From Antrodiella citrinella (lineage: Eukaryota > Basidiomycota > Agaricomycetes > Polyporales > Steccherinaceae): a DNA stretch of 64,000 nt. Position 1 is the stretch's first letter, and each line of letters starts with the position of its first letter. This document shows positions 10,319 to 22,500 of the stretch, piece after piece. The stretch is from the NCBI GenBank assembly GCA_004802725.1, contig SGPM01000055.1:1-64000 (forward strand). Reading direction: 5' to 3'. The notes under the pieces were generated by a model. The model was not told the origin of the DNA and searched no databases. It saw nothing but the letters and a program-made list of their open reading frames with translations. The translations under genes and the position numbers were made by a program.

Positions 10319-11566
10319 ATGGCACACAGTGAGCGTGAAGGCGAAGGCTCGTCGTCGGACAGCGATGCAGAGGTCGGCGTACCAGGATTTGAGGACAGCA
10401 CTGGTCCGCTCTTTTGTGCGACCGCCTTTGATAACTATTTTACCCAAGCATCGAAACCGTCCAGGACATCCGCAAATGTCTTTTCAGCCGAGACCACTCC
10501 TCTGTCCCCTCAGGAATACTCGGCCGCCATCAGCACTTTCCTCCTTCGTCCACCCCCAGTTCCTACTCCTGCACTCACTTACGACGCCGCGTTCCGTCGC
10601 TACCTTGCTCAGCTTCACCAAGGTTTCAACCTTTTGCTGTATGGTGCGGGATCAAAGCGACGCGTTCTCAATGCATTTGCCCTCTTTATCCACAACGCTC
10701 AACCTGCGCACGTCTTGGTGATAAACGGCACCGCCCCAGGTTTCGATTACAAGGACTTGTTGTCCTCCATTGACGGTATACCCGATGTATCCTCCATCCC
10801 GGTACTTCAGCGTGGTGTGGAGGGTCAGATGGCTCGCATTTCCAGTCACTTCCATGATACTGTTCAGCGACAGCTGTATCTCATCATCCATAACATCGAT
10901 GCTGCCCCCTTCCGCCCGCTCAAAGCCGCCTCAGTCCTGACCTGGCTCTGCGCGAAACCCCGTATCCATGTACTCGCGTCCGTGGACAACATCGCTTTCC
11001 CCGTCAAATACTCCCTAGGCGTCCAAAGCACTCAGAGGTTTGGTGCTAGCCGCTCGCTCGCCACAAACAGCAGTGCGTGGTTATGGCATGACGCGACGAC
11101 ATTACATCCTTACGATTTCGAGCTGTCGCATGTGGATCGGTCGTCCCTCACAGGAGCATCTCAGAATGCATCTAGCTCCTCCCGCGCACAGGCAGCCACA
11201 AACCAACTGGCTACCCTGCTGTCGTCTGATGCAGCCCGACACATCCTGCTCTCAGTGACGGAAAAGGCGAAGAAACTGTTTGCCCTGCTCGGAGCCCGGC
11301 AACTTGCATCCATGGACGACGGCGAAGCCTCTAACAAGGACTCGAGCGCGATTGGAATGGAGTACAGCACGCTGTTTAGTTTGGCTAGAGAGAATTTTGT
11401 GGCTACGAATGACACTGCATTGAGGGCCTTGATGAGCGAATTCAAGGATCACGGCCTTGTAGTCTCGACTGCGCAAACCGGGGGGGCAGGAGAAATGATT
11501 TGGATCCCACTGCGACGCAAGGCTTTATCCGACCTTCTCGTGGGTATAGAACAAGGACAACTGTAA
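10319..11566 (+). CDS. ORC2: Origin recognition complex subunit 2
   Basis: This is an intronless frame of 415 residues from the ATG at 10319, which has a good context (GCGATGGC). Upstream in-frame sequence lacks another ATG. After an acidic N-terminus (Ser/Asp/Glu run), residues about 85-270 carry the Orc2 core: an RRYLAQLHQGFNLLLYGAGSK-like segment with the degenerate P-loop GAGSKR, then LYLIIHNIDAAPFR and LASVDNI. A winged-helix tail follows (about 300-415). Orc2 is a structural member of the complex that marks replication origins and loads MCM; it binds no ATP in known complexes. The stop codon lies only 29 bases from the stop of convergent ERG24. Confidence 0.93.
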   Translation: MAHSEREGEGSSSDSDAEVGVPGFEDSTGPLFCATAFDNYFTQASKPSRTSANVFSAETTPLSPQEYSAAISTFLLRPPPVPTPALTYDAAFRRYLAQLHQGFNLLLYGAGSKRRVLNAFALFIHNAQPAHVLVINGTAPGFDYKDLLSSIDGIPDVSSIPVLQRGVEGQMARISSHFHDTVQRQLYLIIHNIDAAPFRPLKAASVLTWLCAKPRIHVLASVDNIAFPVKYSLGVQSTQRFGASRSLATNSSAWLWHDATTLHPYDFELSHVDRSSLTGASQNASSSSRAQAATNQLATLLSSDAARHILLSVTEKAKKLFALLGARQLASMDDGEASNKDSSAIGMEYSTLFSLARENFVATNDTALRALMSEFKDHGLVVSTAQTGGAGEMIWIPLRRKALSDLLVGIEQGQL

Positions 11567-11595
11567 CAGACTTCCAATAGACAAATTAACTGTAA

Positions 11596-13214
11596 CTAAT
11601 ATACGTAGGGCAAGATTCGCCAAGGTACTACTTTCTTGTACTTTTCCCAATCAGCACCATACCTGCAGGGACAAATCATCAGTAGGTGGATCGAGAAATA
11701 CACTACAATACTTACTTCTTGACACAGTTCTCCTCATCGCGCATTTGACGATGAATCAGCAAAACCGTGAAATAGATGGGATAGAAGTACGTGAGTGGCG
11801 TGTTGAAAGATGTCGTAAGAGACCATGCTGTGGCCATGAGGAGATCACCACTGGAAAGGAAGAATGTGAGGCCGAAGAGGACGTGCAAGAGAGCAGCAGC
11901 AACGTACAGGTAATTCGGATGACGAGAGAATCCCCACCATCCCGATATCAACAGCTTTGAGCCCGACTCGGTGGTCATGAATTTCAGATCTGGATTAACG
12001 CGCTCAGCATCGAACATGCGCTTCGAGCACTGGGGGACTCACTCTTTGGATTCTTGCCATTACGGAAATCATTCTTCTCTCCGTTAGCCCCTCTAAAAAT
12101 GAAGTATCCTGTGAGGTTCACCAGGATTATGGCAGTGGTCCAAGCGGTTCCGAGTTCGACTTGGTTGAACACCAAATAACGCGCTTGCAGAGAGTACACG
12201 AAAGGCACCCATGCAAGGTCACCGACAGAAAGCATGTAACCGAACCCGTCCGTCGTGATATCCATAGTCGTGAGGATGGCAGGCTGAAGGGTATGTAGGT
12301 TGGTGTCGGATCAATCAAGAAAAGAAGTGCATACTCACTTCGTTATACAAGCCATCAGCGACATACCAGCCTTGGAAAATCAGAACGAGCCACATCGAGT
12401 CGGTGATGCTTCCTCCTCTCCGAACTGCTTGCTCGCAGGCCATGCTGATGTCAATGAGGACCCAGAGAATGAGGCCAGGTCGTAATTCATTAAAAGACTT
12501 GATGTCAAAAGAGCCAAACGAGGGGTTCAGTTCTCGGCCAATAAACCACTGTAGCAGAAATATAAGCAACAAAGAACGCAGAATCGTGCAGATGCACTGA
12601 CATCATAGATGAAGTTGCCGGAGTTGCCGCCAAGGGCAAGTAATGCTCCACTCCTGAACGACATGGCGTACACGAGGAAGGCTTGGAGGACCGACATGAC
12701 AACGGATGCGGTAGTGAAACCGACCCATTTTTCGTAGATGAAAGTAAATGACTGGAAGCCAAAGCGCCAGATGACACCTGCAGTCAGGCCAAGGGCAAGG
12801 AGGAATGTACTAAAAGCTATGTACATTTGACAATGTAAGCGTCATACGAAAGCGTGTTGCAACTAGCTCACCATTGATCTTGTACGACTTCTTCTCGCCA
12901 GACCGCATGGTGGAGCCCTCGACCCAGTCACCAGGCAACAATGCCCACGCGACGACACAGAAGGCGTACCACGCAAAGTAAAGTCCTGTTGCCTCTGCAT
13001 CAAAAAGAGACAACCAGAAAGAGGAATTGGAAAGACTGGAGGTCAGCCTTTCTGGAATGAGCTCGAAAGGAGGTGGGCAACCGCCAGAGGTTTCTGAGCA
13101 GCCAAAGTAGAGGGCATAGGACATGAACGTGACCCCGATTGAGACGAGGAAAGCCCCTGGAGGCCCGAGAAACTCATAGTGTTTCGTTCGGGGGTTGAGC
13201 TCGGTGGGGGCCAT
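11596..13214 (-). CDS. ERG24: Delta(14)-sterol reductase (ERG24 type)
   Basis: Seven exons (13214-12872, 12816-12602, 12548-12339, 12283-12043, 11989-11908, 11850-11716, 11662-11596) encode 430 residues with about eight to ten membrane spans. Family blocks are clear: [23 protein letters not shown] in the middle, [15 protein letters not shown], the signature [15 protein letters not shown], and a C-terminal [14 protein letters not shown] block before a WRILPYVY end. The enzyme reduces the C14 double bond in ergosterol synthesis with NADPH, in the ER membrane. ERG4 (C24(28) reductase) is the nearest alternative. The GRELNP/ELRPGL wording and the CEQAVRRGG segment favour ERG24. The first ATG in frame is at 13214. 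Confidence 0.88.
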
Positions 13215-13614
13215 CGTGAGCGAGGTAGAAGTAGCAACCTCCAACTTCGAAGCGCCTCGAGCTTTATTTATCCAAGTCTGAATTGGGACGTCGTACGAGG
13301 AAACCGAAACTCTGTGGGAAACCTGAGGATGCGCTGTATGTAGCTGCGCATACTGCGGGATCTCTCGTACAACACGTTGGAATGTCTTTCAGCTGAAATG
13401 TCCACATAGCTCTCATGTTTTCAGCTGCAGTGGTTGGAACTTGGAACTTCGGAACTTGGAACTTCCGAGGTTTTACAATTTGTTATCGCTTAATTAATTA
13501 AATGATGAAATACAAAACGGGTAAACAGATTCGGCAAATGCTCGCAAGTTGGGAAAGACGGCGCCGACGCGAGCGAAGACGAGCAGATTTGTGCAGCCGC
13601 TGCTCCCGACCAGC
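13215..13614. other. Divergent promoter region
   Basis: About 400 bases lie between the ERG24 start and the start of the next gene. They contain a run of four to five GGAACTT units (13437-13470) and an AT-rich patch (TTAATTAATTAAATG) near 13490. No gene is seen. Confidence 0.6.
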
Positions 13615-13698
13615 ATGAAGTTATGGGTTTCTTCTCTGGCAGGAGGTCTGAAGACATTGCGCAACAGCTCGAACAGGACCCTCAGGTCGTTCGCGTGA
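13615..13698 (+). promoter_or_regulatory. Overlapping upstream ORF
   Basis: An ATG eight bases before the main start opens a 27-codon frame in another phase. It overlaps the main start at 13623 and stops with TGA at 13696-13698. If it lies in the transcript, the main protein would depend on leaky scanning. Confidence 0.4.
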
Positions 13699-15587
13699 TT
13701 CGCTCACGATTCGTATGTCCCATCTTCTTCCCGTCCTCTTTCCTGAGCCACAGTTCTCATTTTGAGTCTCTTGCAGTACGGTAAACACGCTACCACCGGA
13801 AAAGCTCGCAATGCCGTACCCGACTCTAATCAGATTCACCCTTCTTCCTCTTCACATTCACATTTCCAACACCCACCTGCCGCCGCTCATTACGATTCTG
13901 CATTTCAACGACCTATGGACGCCAGTATACCCTCCTCATCCAAATCTACTCTCAGCCCCGCAACCCCCAAAGCACAACCCGCTGATCCAGTAACGTCCGT
14001 ATTCTGCAGAACGCTCCTCTCGCAATGTCTCTAATATAGGTGTCATCAGTATTACTTTGGCGCAACGTTTAGACGAGCTGGCTATTGCGAATTCAGAGGG
14101 CCTCCTTAAGTACGTCGTCGCGTCTCTCTTTCATGCTCTCCGATGTTCAAGCGTAATATAATCAGCGACGACGAATATCGTCTCCTACGTCAAAGCCTTT
14201 TTGATCGTCTTGCGAGTGCTTCCTCCCTACCTTCCGAAGTACCGCTTGTGCCTGTAGGCATCCGGAATCGTGAGCCTAGTGGTCGCGGTGAGTGTCTCTT
14301 AGAGATGTGTTACCTTGAGCTGTGCTCATGTGAGCTGCAGCACCTTCATCTCCACTTCAGAATCGCCGCGCATCATCTCAGTTCAATGCACCAGTCTCCA
14401 TCAAATCACCATCTATACAGTCCAAACGGTCTCTGTCTTCGACCGTGTCCGGAATCCTACGACGAGCTACAAGCAGGCGGCGAACCTCGCAAACGGCGGA
14501 TGATCCTAGGGGAGATGCAACTAGTCTTTTCTCAACGACTTCAACATCCACAGCGTTTCAACGGATGCTTTCAAAGCAGTCAAGTACAGTATCCCTCAAT
14601 ACGGAGTATAATGTGTCCACAGGGGACTCATATACCAGTCGCGTTAGTCAGGCGTTTGATTCTGGCTCTCGTTCATTGCCTGTGTCTCCCAGTGTCTCTC
14701 GTTCAAAGTCTCGAAGCCAGAGAGCGGCACCACCCTCGTCTTTTCTCGGCAAAATGTTCAATGCCGGTGGGAACAAAGTCAATGACACCAGCGACGACTC
14801 GGCTGACGACGAGCAGCTCCAGGCTGCCAACGACATTCGACAAGAAATTGAAGTCATCGAAGCAGAGGCCCGACGATTACTCGACGCCTTCAATGGGCTC
14901 GAACTGTCTGCCTTGGTACGCCACCAGCAACATACCGGCGGGTACGGAGCGCGTACCCCAGCCCAGTCTTCCTCCTTCACCGATTTGGATGGTCGGTTCA
15001 GGGCTGCGGGTGGCTCCATGTCCTCGCCGAAACCGGGCTCTGTCCGTTTGGCTCGGGACCACGACGCGATGTCCGTTCGCTCTAGCCAGTCTGTCCAGAC
15101 GATGTTCTCGACGAACAGAGCGCATTCTGTGCATAGCAAGACACACCGCTCGCAAGCCGGCGTGCTTCCCACTCTTGGATCAGGGACCATTCCCCGCAAA
15201 AACTCGGTCTCGTCTATATCCGTCCATAGTAGGAAAAGTGGATACGCCGTCCCGATGTCCCCCTCCGCTTCCCGTACCCCAACAAAGTCTCGGCTTGGTA
15301 GTACGCTGGGCAGCACGTCCAGTGTCAACTTGTCTCGGAGTGCCAATCACCTACCACTGGAAACCGTGTCTGAGGCGGACAGGTCTGACAGTCCGGCGTG
15401 GTCGGGGAACGACAGTGCGTCTGCGATGCGGGTGGACGGCGACGGCTCGCAGGTTGCGGCGGACGAGGAACTGTCGGACATTCGACGACGACGAGGGGAG
15501 GTGACTGCCCGCTACGACGCACGACTGGAGTACTTGCGGGCACGCCTGAGGGGGGCGGAGCTGCGCGAGAAGCTGATGAGGAGTTAA
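13623..15587 (+). CDS. Conserved fungal coiled-coil protein of unknown function
   Basis: Five exons (13623-13712, 13777-13924, 14010-14109, 14166-14287, 14341-15587) give 568 residues in phase. Intron 2 (13925-14009) is the least certain. The protein starts MGFFSGRRSEDIAQQLEQD. Near residues 90-150 is the most conserved-looking block, ISITLAQRLDELAIANSEGL followed by LLNDDEYRLLRQSLFDRLAS. A long Ser-rich disordered region comes next, with an acidic helix (about 280-310), and a charged coiled-coil tail (about 530-568: SDIRRRRGEVTARYDARLEY). I recall similar uncharacterised proteins in basidiomycetes and ascomycetes but no assigned function. It lies tail to head with the exchanger gene, 271 bases away. 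Confidence 0.8.
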
Positions 15588-15858
15588 TGAGGAGCTTGAG
15601 GGGGCGATACCTCCAACTTTGCCACATACCCGACTAGGATATACCCTGCGGCGTGGACGATACTCTGCACCGCGACGACTGGACTGGACCCGTACAAACT
15701 TACTTACCTCTAGTAGACGCACTTAATGAATTCTGACTTACGATAATTGTTACTTATGTAAACGGACAAGTAGTTATGGTATCCTGATTGGGAAATGTGG
15801 CTGTTTGTGCTCGAGTCTGGAATCTTGTGGGTCCATCGCAGCGTTGCTCTCCACCCTC

Positions 15859-18800
15859 ATGTCCTCCAACATCCCGTCTCCCGTCGACGACGATGTCTTT
15901 GACGACGACGCCGCCGCGTACCCCTCCGTCGCCACCACACCCACCTCCAGGAATGCGCCGGGCAGGCTACCCCTCCATCGCAGCACAAGCCACAGCTCCC
16001 ATTGGTCGGCAGTAGAGACACCGCAGCACCACCTCCAAGGCTCATCTTACTTTCCTTCAGCTCCAACCCCTCGAGCCGCATCACCTACCCCGAAGCGTGC
16101 TGCACCACCGGGACGAAGTGTCTCTGCCGCATCCAGCAAACGCCGCGGGTTCAGAAGCACAAGCGTTTCCAGCTCTCGGTACAGAGACGAAGAAGGAGCA
16201 CTCAGTGAAGAAGAGGATGATGAACTGAGTTCGCTGCACACTGGCAGGACTCGCGACGGTTCGAAGAGAGATGGCAGGGGAGACGACATTGTTGCTGATG
16301 AGCATGACAATGACGAGAACCACGACGACGGCGACGACTCAGACCGCGAAGAGGATCCCATCACCCTCAAAGATCGACAGTCTCTGATCAACGTTGAGCA
16401 TCCGTTTGGTCTTCCCATCTGGAAACCAGCGCTCTACAAGAAATCTCGTTCAGTAACGCGGTATGCAGATCAAGCACTACACTCGGTCCCGTCTGCGCAA
16501 GCTGAGCGCCACCTGCTACCTGGAAACATATTCTGGGCAGTAGCCTTTGGCTGGTGGCTTTCGGGTTGTTGCATGATCGTTTCTGGCCTCCTCTATCTCG
16601 TGCCAATGGGAGGCGGCCGTTATGGCAAGCTCATATACGGTCTGGGGTGGTATCTCGCTTGGCCATTCGGGAAATACGTCGAGGGTGAGCTTGGTGGTAA
16701 AGCTCCCCTTGACGAAGAACGTCCCGATGCCTCTAGGGAACCTGGGCCTCACACTGGATCTTCGTCATCAGCGGAGGATTCGGGCGCCACTCAGTCCGGG
16801 TATTCTACAGTCACACCTTCAACGGCGCACCAACTATCCACTTCTTGGGACGCCGCGGCCGCCAACGAGAGAACTGCACTGACTGACGGCGCAATCCACA
16901 AGCTCAAACCTTCGAAATCATATGGCGCAGTCTCCCAGGATACCCTCCCTGCACCGTATGCCATCGGAGCTTCGAAGGAGCGACAGTACGACTGGCTTGG
17001 ACGTATGGCTTTCTGGCTGGCTGTCATCACTATCATCGCGCCCTTGATGTTCCTCGTGTGTTTGGCGTGTTGGGGCCTTGTTTTCACGATCCCGATGGCG
17101 AAGCTCAACTGGGCTCTCATCAAACATCTCTTCCAACATCCCACCGACATACGTTTCTGCGCGGCCCCTGCTGTCGTTCTCCCCGTATCCGTCTCAACAC
17201 AGGATGCCGATGGAAATACACATAGTCGCACTGAATCAGCTACGTTTAAGGCCCCCAGACTCTCAGCGGGTCAAGCTGCACCATCAGGCTCCCCGACATC
17301 CACAGTTCTGCTGTGTACCTACCGTGCGTTCGGGTGGCAGTATTACAAGTACACGATTGGCGGCGTGAATATTCTGTTCATTAATCTGTTGCCTATCGTC
17401 TTCTTCGTGCTGCTAGACGGATTCGTTCTGTTACCGATTGCCGACAGCAGAAAGCATGGCGGAAAACATATCCCAGCAGTCCTTGCATTATTAACGTCTC
17501 GACCCCTCATCTTCCTGCTCAGCTTGGCCAGTGTCATCCCACTCTCTTACTTCATTGGCATGGCTGTAGCATCAATCTCAGCACAATCCTCTATCGGAAT
17601 GGGCGCGGTCATCAATGCAACGTTCGGTTCCATCATCGAGATCATTCTGTACGCGATTGCGCTCACTCAGGGCAAGGGTCATCTTGTGGAGGGTTCGATC
17701 GTCGGCTCTCTTTTAGCTGGTGTGTTGCTGATGCCAGGAATGAGTATGTGCAGTGGCGCACTTAGGAGGAAGGAGCAGAAGTTCAATGCGAAGAGTGCCG
17801 GTGTGACGAGTATGCTGTTGATCATGGCCTTCATCGGTATCCTAACTCCCACATTGTTTTATCAGACATACGGCAGTGTGAGTGATTAAGCCTGTTTCTT
17901 CTGAGTATAGCTGACTTCGATCTGAGTAGTTTGAACTGATTTGCGATGGATGTCCAGCCAATACGGATGGTCGCGCTCCATGGGTCTGCCAGCATTGCTA
18001 CTACGAACATCCTGATCCCGTGGATGACCCATTCTATCAGTCGACCGTGAAGAGCCTGATGTACTTCTGTGCAGTTATCCTCGTCCTTGTGAGTTTATTC
18101 CGTTCGTTATACGGAAGACTTGACTAACGTTACCTCAGTCGTACCTGATCGGTCTGTGGTTCTCATTGCGGACGCACGCTAGTCAGATCTGGCAGAACCC
18201 TCAGCAACTTCTTCATCCTCTTGAAGTTCCTATACCCTCATCGGCAGGTCGTCTGTCATTATACCAGAAATTGATTCCGGGTACCTCTGTGAAGGCACAG
18301 TCGCTGCGACACAGGGCCAGCAACCTTACGAACGAGACTGCTCCTTCCAGAAGCCCAACCCCGACGCAACGCGTGCCCGACAGTCAGGCCAGTGGTTCAA
18401 ACCTTCAACCGCCAACTTCAGCTACCCAGCCAGGCAGCGGGAAACGGATCTCTTACGCTATCCCTCCAGTGATCCAGATTCAAGGCGGTATCACACCTCT
18501 CCTCGAAAGCGTCGATCATGCGATCAAGGACCCGGCTTTACAACCTCTCAATCTGTCGGGGGAACTTTCCAGAGACGATTTCACACGCGCTGTAGCAGTC
18601 GCCACTGTAAGTGCTTTGAGACACCAGCAGACGCATACCTCGAAAGCGCGAGTGTCCGCAGCTACGGAAGCGGAAGAAACAGAACACGGTGGTCACGACG
18701 CTCCCTCCTGGAGCCGAACGACCAGTGCCAGCGTCCTTTTGGCTTGCACCGCTTTATATGCTCTCATTGCAGGTGTGTCTCGAGATTCACCATGTAATAC

Positions 18801-19495
18801 ATTGTCCTGACTAGAGTCCTAGATCTTCTCATTGAGGTAGTTGATGTAGTTCTGGTAGGCTCCGGGATTGATGAGAAGTTCCTCGGAGTCACCCTCTTTG
18901 CGTTGGTTCCTAATACTACGGAATTCATGAACGCCATATCTTTCGCAATGAACGGTAATATTGCACTAAGGTGAGTCTATCTAGTCCATTACATGCGTCC
19001 GATACTCACGCTTAAGATGCGCTTTCAGCATGGAGATCGGCTCGGCTTATGCCCTTCAGGTTTGTTTGCTGCAGATCCCGGCCATGGTCGCATTTTCTGC
19101 ATGGTATTCACCCGAAAAGATGGGGAACGTGGCGGAAACTTTCACGTATGTCGGAGACCATCAGAGCGTATCTGTTTTATGATTCATCGAACTGAATTTT
19201 TTGCAGCCTAATCTTCCCTCGATGGGATGTTATCGTCATCATTCTGTCTGTATTCTTATTGACCTACACCTATATCGAAGCCAGGAGTAACTATCACCGT
19301 GGCAGCATCCTGATTCTAAGGTTCGTCCGCCTTCTCTACCACGAGAGTCATGCCTAGTTAATTAACCATTTCTACAGTTATTTGGTTCTCGCATCCGGAT
19401 TCTTCTTCGCTCCTCAAAGGGGAGAAGATGAAACTTTCTTCAACCTGTCGTCGTTTTCGCAAATGCTCACTCAAACGCTGGGCATCATTTCGTAG
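15859..19495 (+). CDS. Vnx1-like vacuolar cation/H+ exchanger (CaCA family)
   Basis: Seven exons (15859-17877, 17930-18088, 18139-18772, 18823-18970, 19029-19145, 19207-19320, 19378-19495) encode 1102 residues. The cytosolic N-terminus of about 230 residues is acidic and Ser-rich. It is followed by membrane spans in two groups. The first exchanger alpha repeat is near residues 585-640 ([20 protein letters not shown], then [15 protein letters not shown]). The second is near 965-1010 ([20 protein letters not shown], then [18 protein letters not shown]). Large size, an early [16 protein letters not shown] motif and a long loop between the halves match the Vnx1/CAX-like group, which exchanges monovalent cations or calcium for protons at the vacuole. 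The substrate cannot be told from sequence. The first ATG in frame is at 15859. It converges with DDB1, 86 bases away. Confidence 0.87.
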
Positions 19496-19581
19496 ATTGT
19501 TACATACATGTATGGATTCAAGGACTTCCAAATACATACCCCCCTTATTCATATATATCAACGAATCCTGTGATCAACGCT

Positions 19582-22500
19582 TCAGTGCAAACTCTGAAGC
19601 TTCTCGAGCAGAGCCTCTGCCTCCGAGAGCTGTAACCCTACATGCTCAACTTCGAATTCTCCTTGTAAAAACTGCGCCTGACGAGAATCGACCAAGAAAG
19701 ACTCTAGGAAATCGCCATCGAGGAAGCCGAAGGCGAATTCAGCATCTGTCCTGCCGCGTGGGCTCGTGGGTGCCCTAGTCCTGTAAAATACACATCAGCA
19801 CATGTGTCATCGAACCACACAAAGCCACCGTACTTTGTGTGCGATACGTCTCCAGGGCCTTTGATGACCTTCGCCATGTTTCGCTGCAGAGCCGTCAAAT
19901 GCAAGGCCACGTCGTCAGCGACTTGGACGGTTTGCCCAATTCTACCCGACGACGTGAAGAACAGGTGCTCAGGTTGGAATTGGGTGTCTTCGCATGAATC
20001 TGGAGCACCAATGCCTCCTAGAATGGGAGTAGTAAATAAGTCACGACGGATACTAAAACATTTTTCTGAACTTACCTGGCAAGAACTTGTTAATCACTTC
20101 GCCCACATGATAACTACCATCTCGTTCCAGGACCGTTCGTGTGCCTGAAGTTCCCATTGAGAAAGTAAATAAGTTGCAGTCGCACTATGGTACATGTCAG
20201 CGACCGTTTCTGTTAAGCCACTAACTCAGATACGGCTCACATCAGCTCCCACAATACCGCTGTTACGCGTCATCTCCACTGCGACTGGCCACAGCGGAGC
20301 AAAATCTCTGACCACGGTCTTCAGCACAGTGTCTTGGATGTTAAGTACAGTGACAGAGCTGATTGCATCGCCAGCGATAATGTTGCCCTCGCGAGCGACT
20401 AGACTTGTAATAAAGTAGTTGTGGTTCCATTGACTGAGTTGTTCCAAGACCAAGCCGTCCTCGTCTTCGGTGGAATTGATCCGGTACAGTATGATCTGTG
20501 GAGAGACATTTCAGAGTCGACAATCCGAGAGAGAGGCTTCACTTACCGCCGTGTTCACAGCTGCTACAATGAAATTATCCAGAGCAGCTATACCGTACAC
20601 ACAGCCGTCCGTCTTCGTAGAAACCAAGGGTTGTATCGAACCACCAGACGGGCTTGCGACAAACACCATCAATCCGCCCAGTTTGGGCTCAGGCTGGCCC
20701 AGCTGGTGTCGAACGCTTCCAACCAAGAAACACGAATGCTGTCGACCCCCAATTGAAACCGACAATGTCGTAGATGTTGCAATTGCAGTAATCTCCTCGT
20801 CGGCTCCGCAAGTATACTGGGCAAGTCCTACATAAGATGGTCAATAATTGAGCCATAACAGACTGTTAGAAAACCATTGATGACTTACGGCGGAAGTTGC
20901 CGTCAAATATGTTGAATGAACTCTCAATTGTTTCGGCATCGCCGACACGATTTGGACTGGTGTGAAGGCAAGCTACTCCAAACATATTGGTCACAAGGTC
21001 GTGGGCTATCCTGGTAGGATTGTCTGAACCAAGTAGAATCTGATAAACAGAGCTATCAATAAAGGCCTGCGCATGAATAGGAAAAACACAACGTACAGAT
21101 CTCACTTGCATCTGATCAACGCCTCCAACCTGTCCAATGATAAGACCGGAGCTTGTAGCAGTAACTAACGCAGAAGGAAATGAAGACGTGTTGAGTGAGA
21201 CACCGGTAACGATATCCTGGACGTGAAGTGAGCATTCGGCTTGTGTATCAAGCAGAAAATCCGACCTTGAGCATGACAGCAGATTGTCGCAATCTCTTCC
21301 GATCCCAATGTAAGATGGCAGCTCTACTTCCACTAGCGAAAATAGCATGCCTGCCCTCGACAAGGCAAGAAGACAGGGTGGCTGGAGTGATGCCCAGGCC
21401 AAACACCTTCTTGTCCAGAAGTTGGTTATTTCTGAAAGCGAATGATACGACGGTGCCATCAGTGAGTCCAGCAAGTACAAAAGGCTGATAGTCTTCGTCT
21501 TTGTATTTATTTCCGGACCCAAAGTTATGCAGGATGACTGATCGTGGTAGTGATGGAAGCTCGGAGGTAGTACAGATTGGTGTCATATATCGGTCCGGCT
21601 TCTCCAAGGATAGTATCGTGACGGTGCGGGATTCCCAGAATGAAATAGCGATGTATAATGAGAAGTGCTTTGTCCAATCGAATGGTACGCATGAGACGGA
21701 AGATATCTCCTTCGGACCATGCTTTGCGTCCAAGAAATCTTGGAATCTAAGGATGACTTGAGAATAAAATCAAAATACTGGCCACAGTTGACCTACTTGA
21801 TCAGCTTCACGATCCCGCCGTCTGCCAAGTTGAATAAGGCTAGTCGCCCGCCGCGGAAAGCTAGCACAAACTGGCTTGCGTTTACACTTGCAGCGACAAC
21901 GTCACGGCCCTGCCACGTGTGATCGAGGGACTGCGGAGACCATCCATCTCCTACAACGTGGAAGACACCTAGATCCTCGTCGAATTCAAGGACCCGAATG
22001 CCCTTCTCTGTGACCTGGACGACCAATGCTGAATCCACGTAAGACGATGTAGTCTTTCCGCCTACATTGGTCGTGGTCCGTCGAGAGATGTTCGACAAAG
22101 CGAGAGTAGGGGCTGTCGTAACGAATGGAGAGTTCTTGGAGTCGAGACGGGTCATTGTTTCCGCACCGTCTAATCGCAAGATATACGATTCATACGACGT
22201 CGATATAAGGAGATGTGAGTGGGTCCTGAAGCAGGGTAAGTATTCGTTCGGGCATGAGGTACTAGATGTACTTACTGGCTTTCATAGCGGGAACGAATAG
22301 GGAATATTGCAGTGACGCAAGAAAGACCTTCCACGGTTGCTAACTCTTTTACTTCTGCACCGGAACGAATGATGTTGAGTGAACCGGTGCTGGCACCACC
22401 AGAGCAGGTTACAATTTGAGGCTACAACGTCATTAGTGAAAGGTAAGCTGAGGGGGTGATATTTATTCACTACCTGACCACTGGATTCTGTGTCCGCAAG

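Noticed and set aside
14143..15504. 453-codon plus-strand frame overlapping the 13.6-15.6 kb gene
   Set aside because: It is in a different phase from the spliced coiled-coil protein. It reads through an intron and is rich in Arg/Pro/Cys, as a shadow frame would be.
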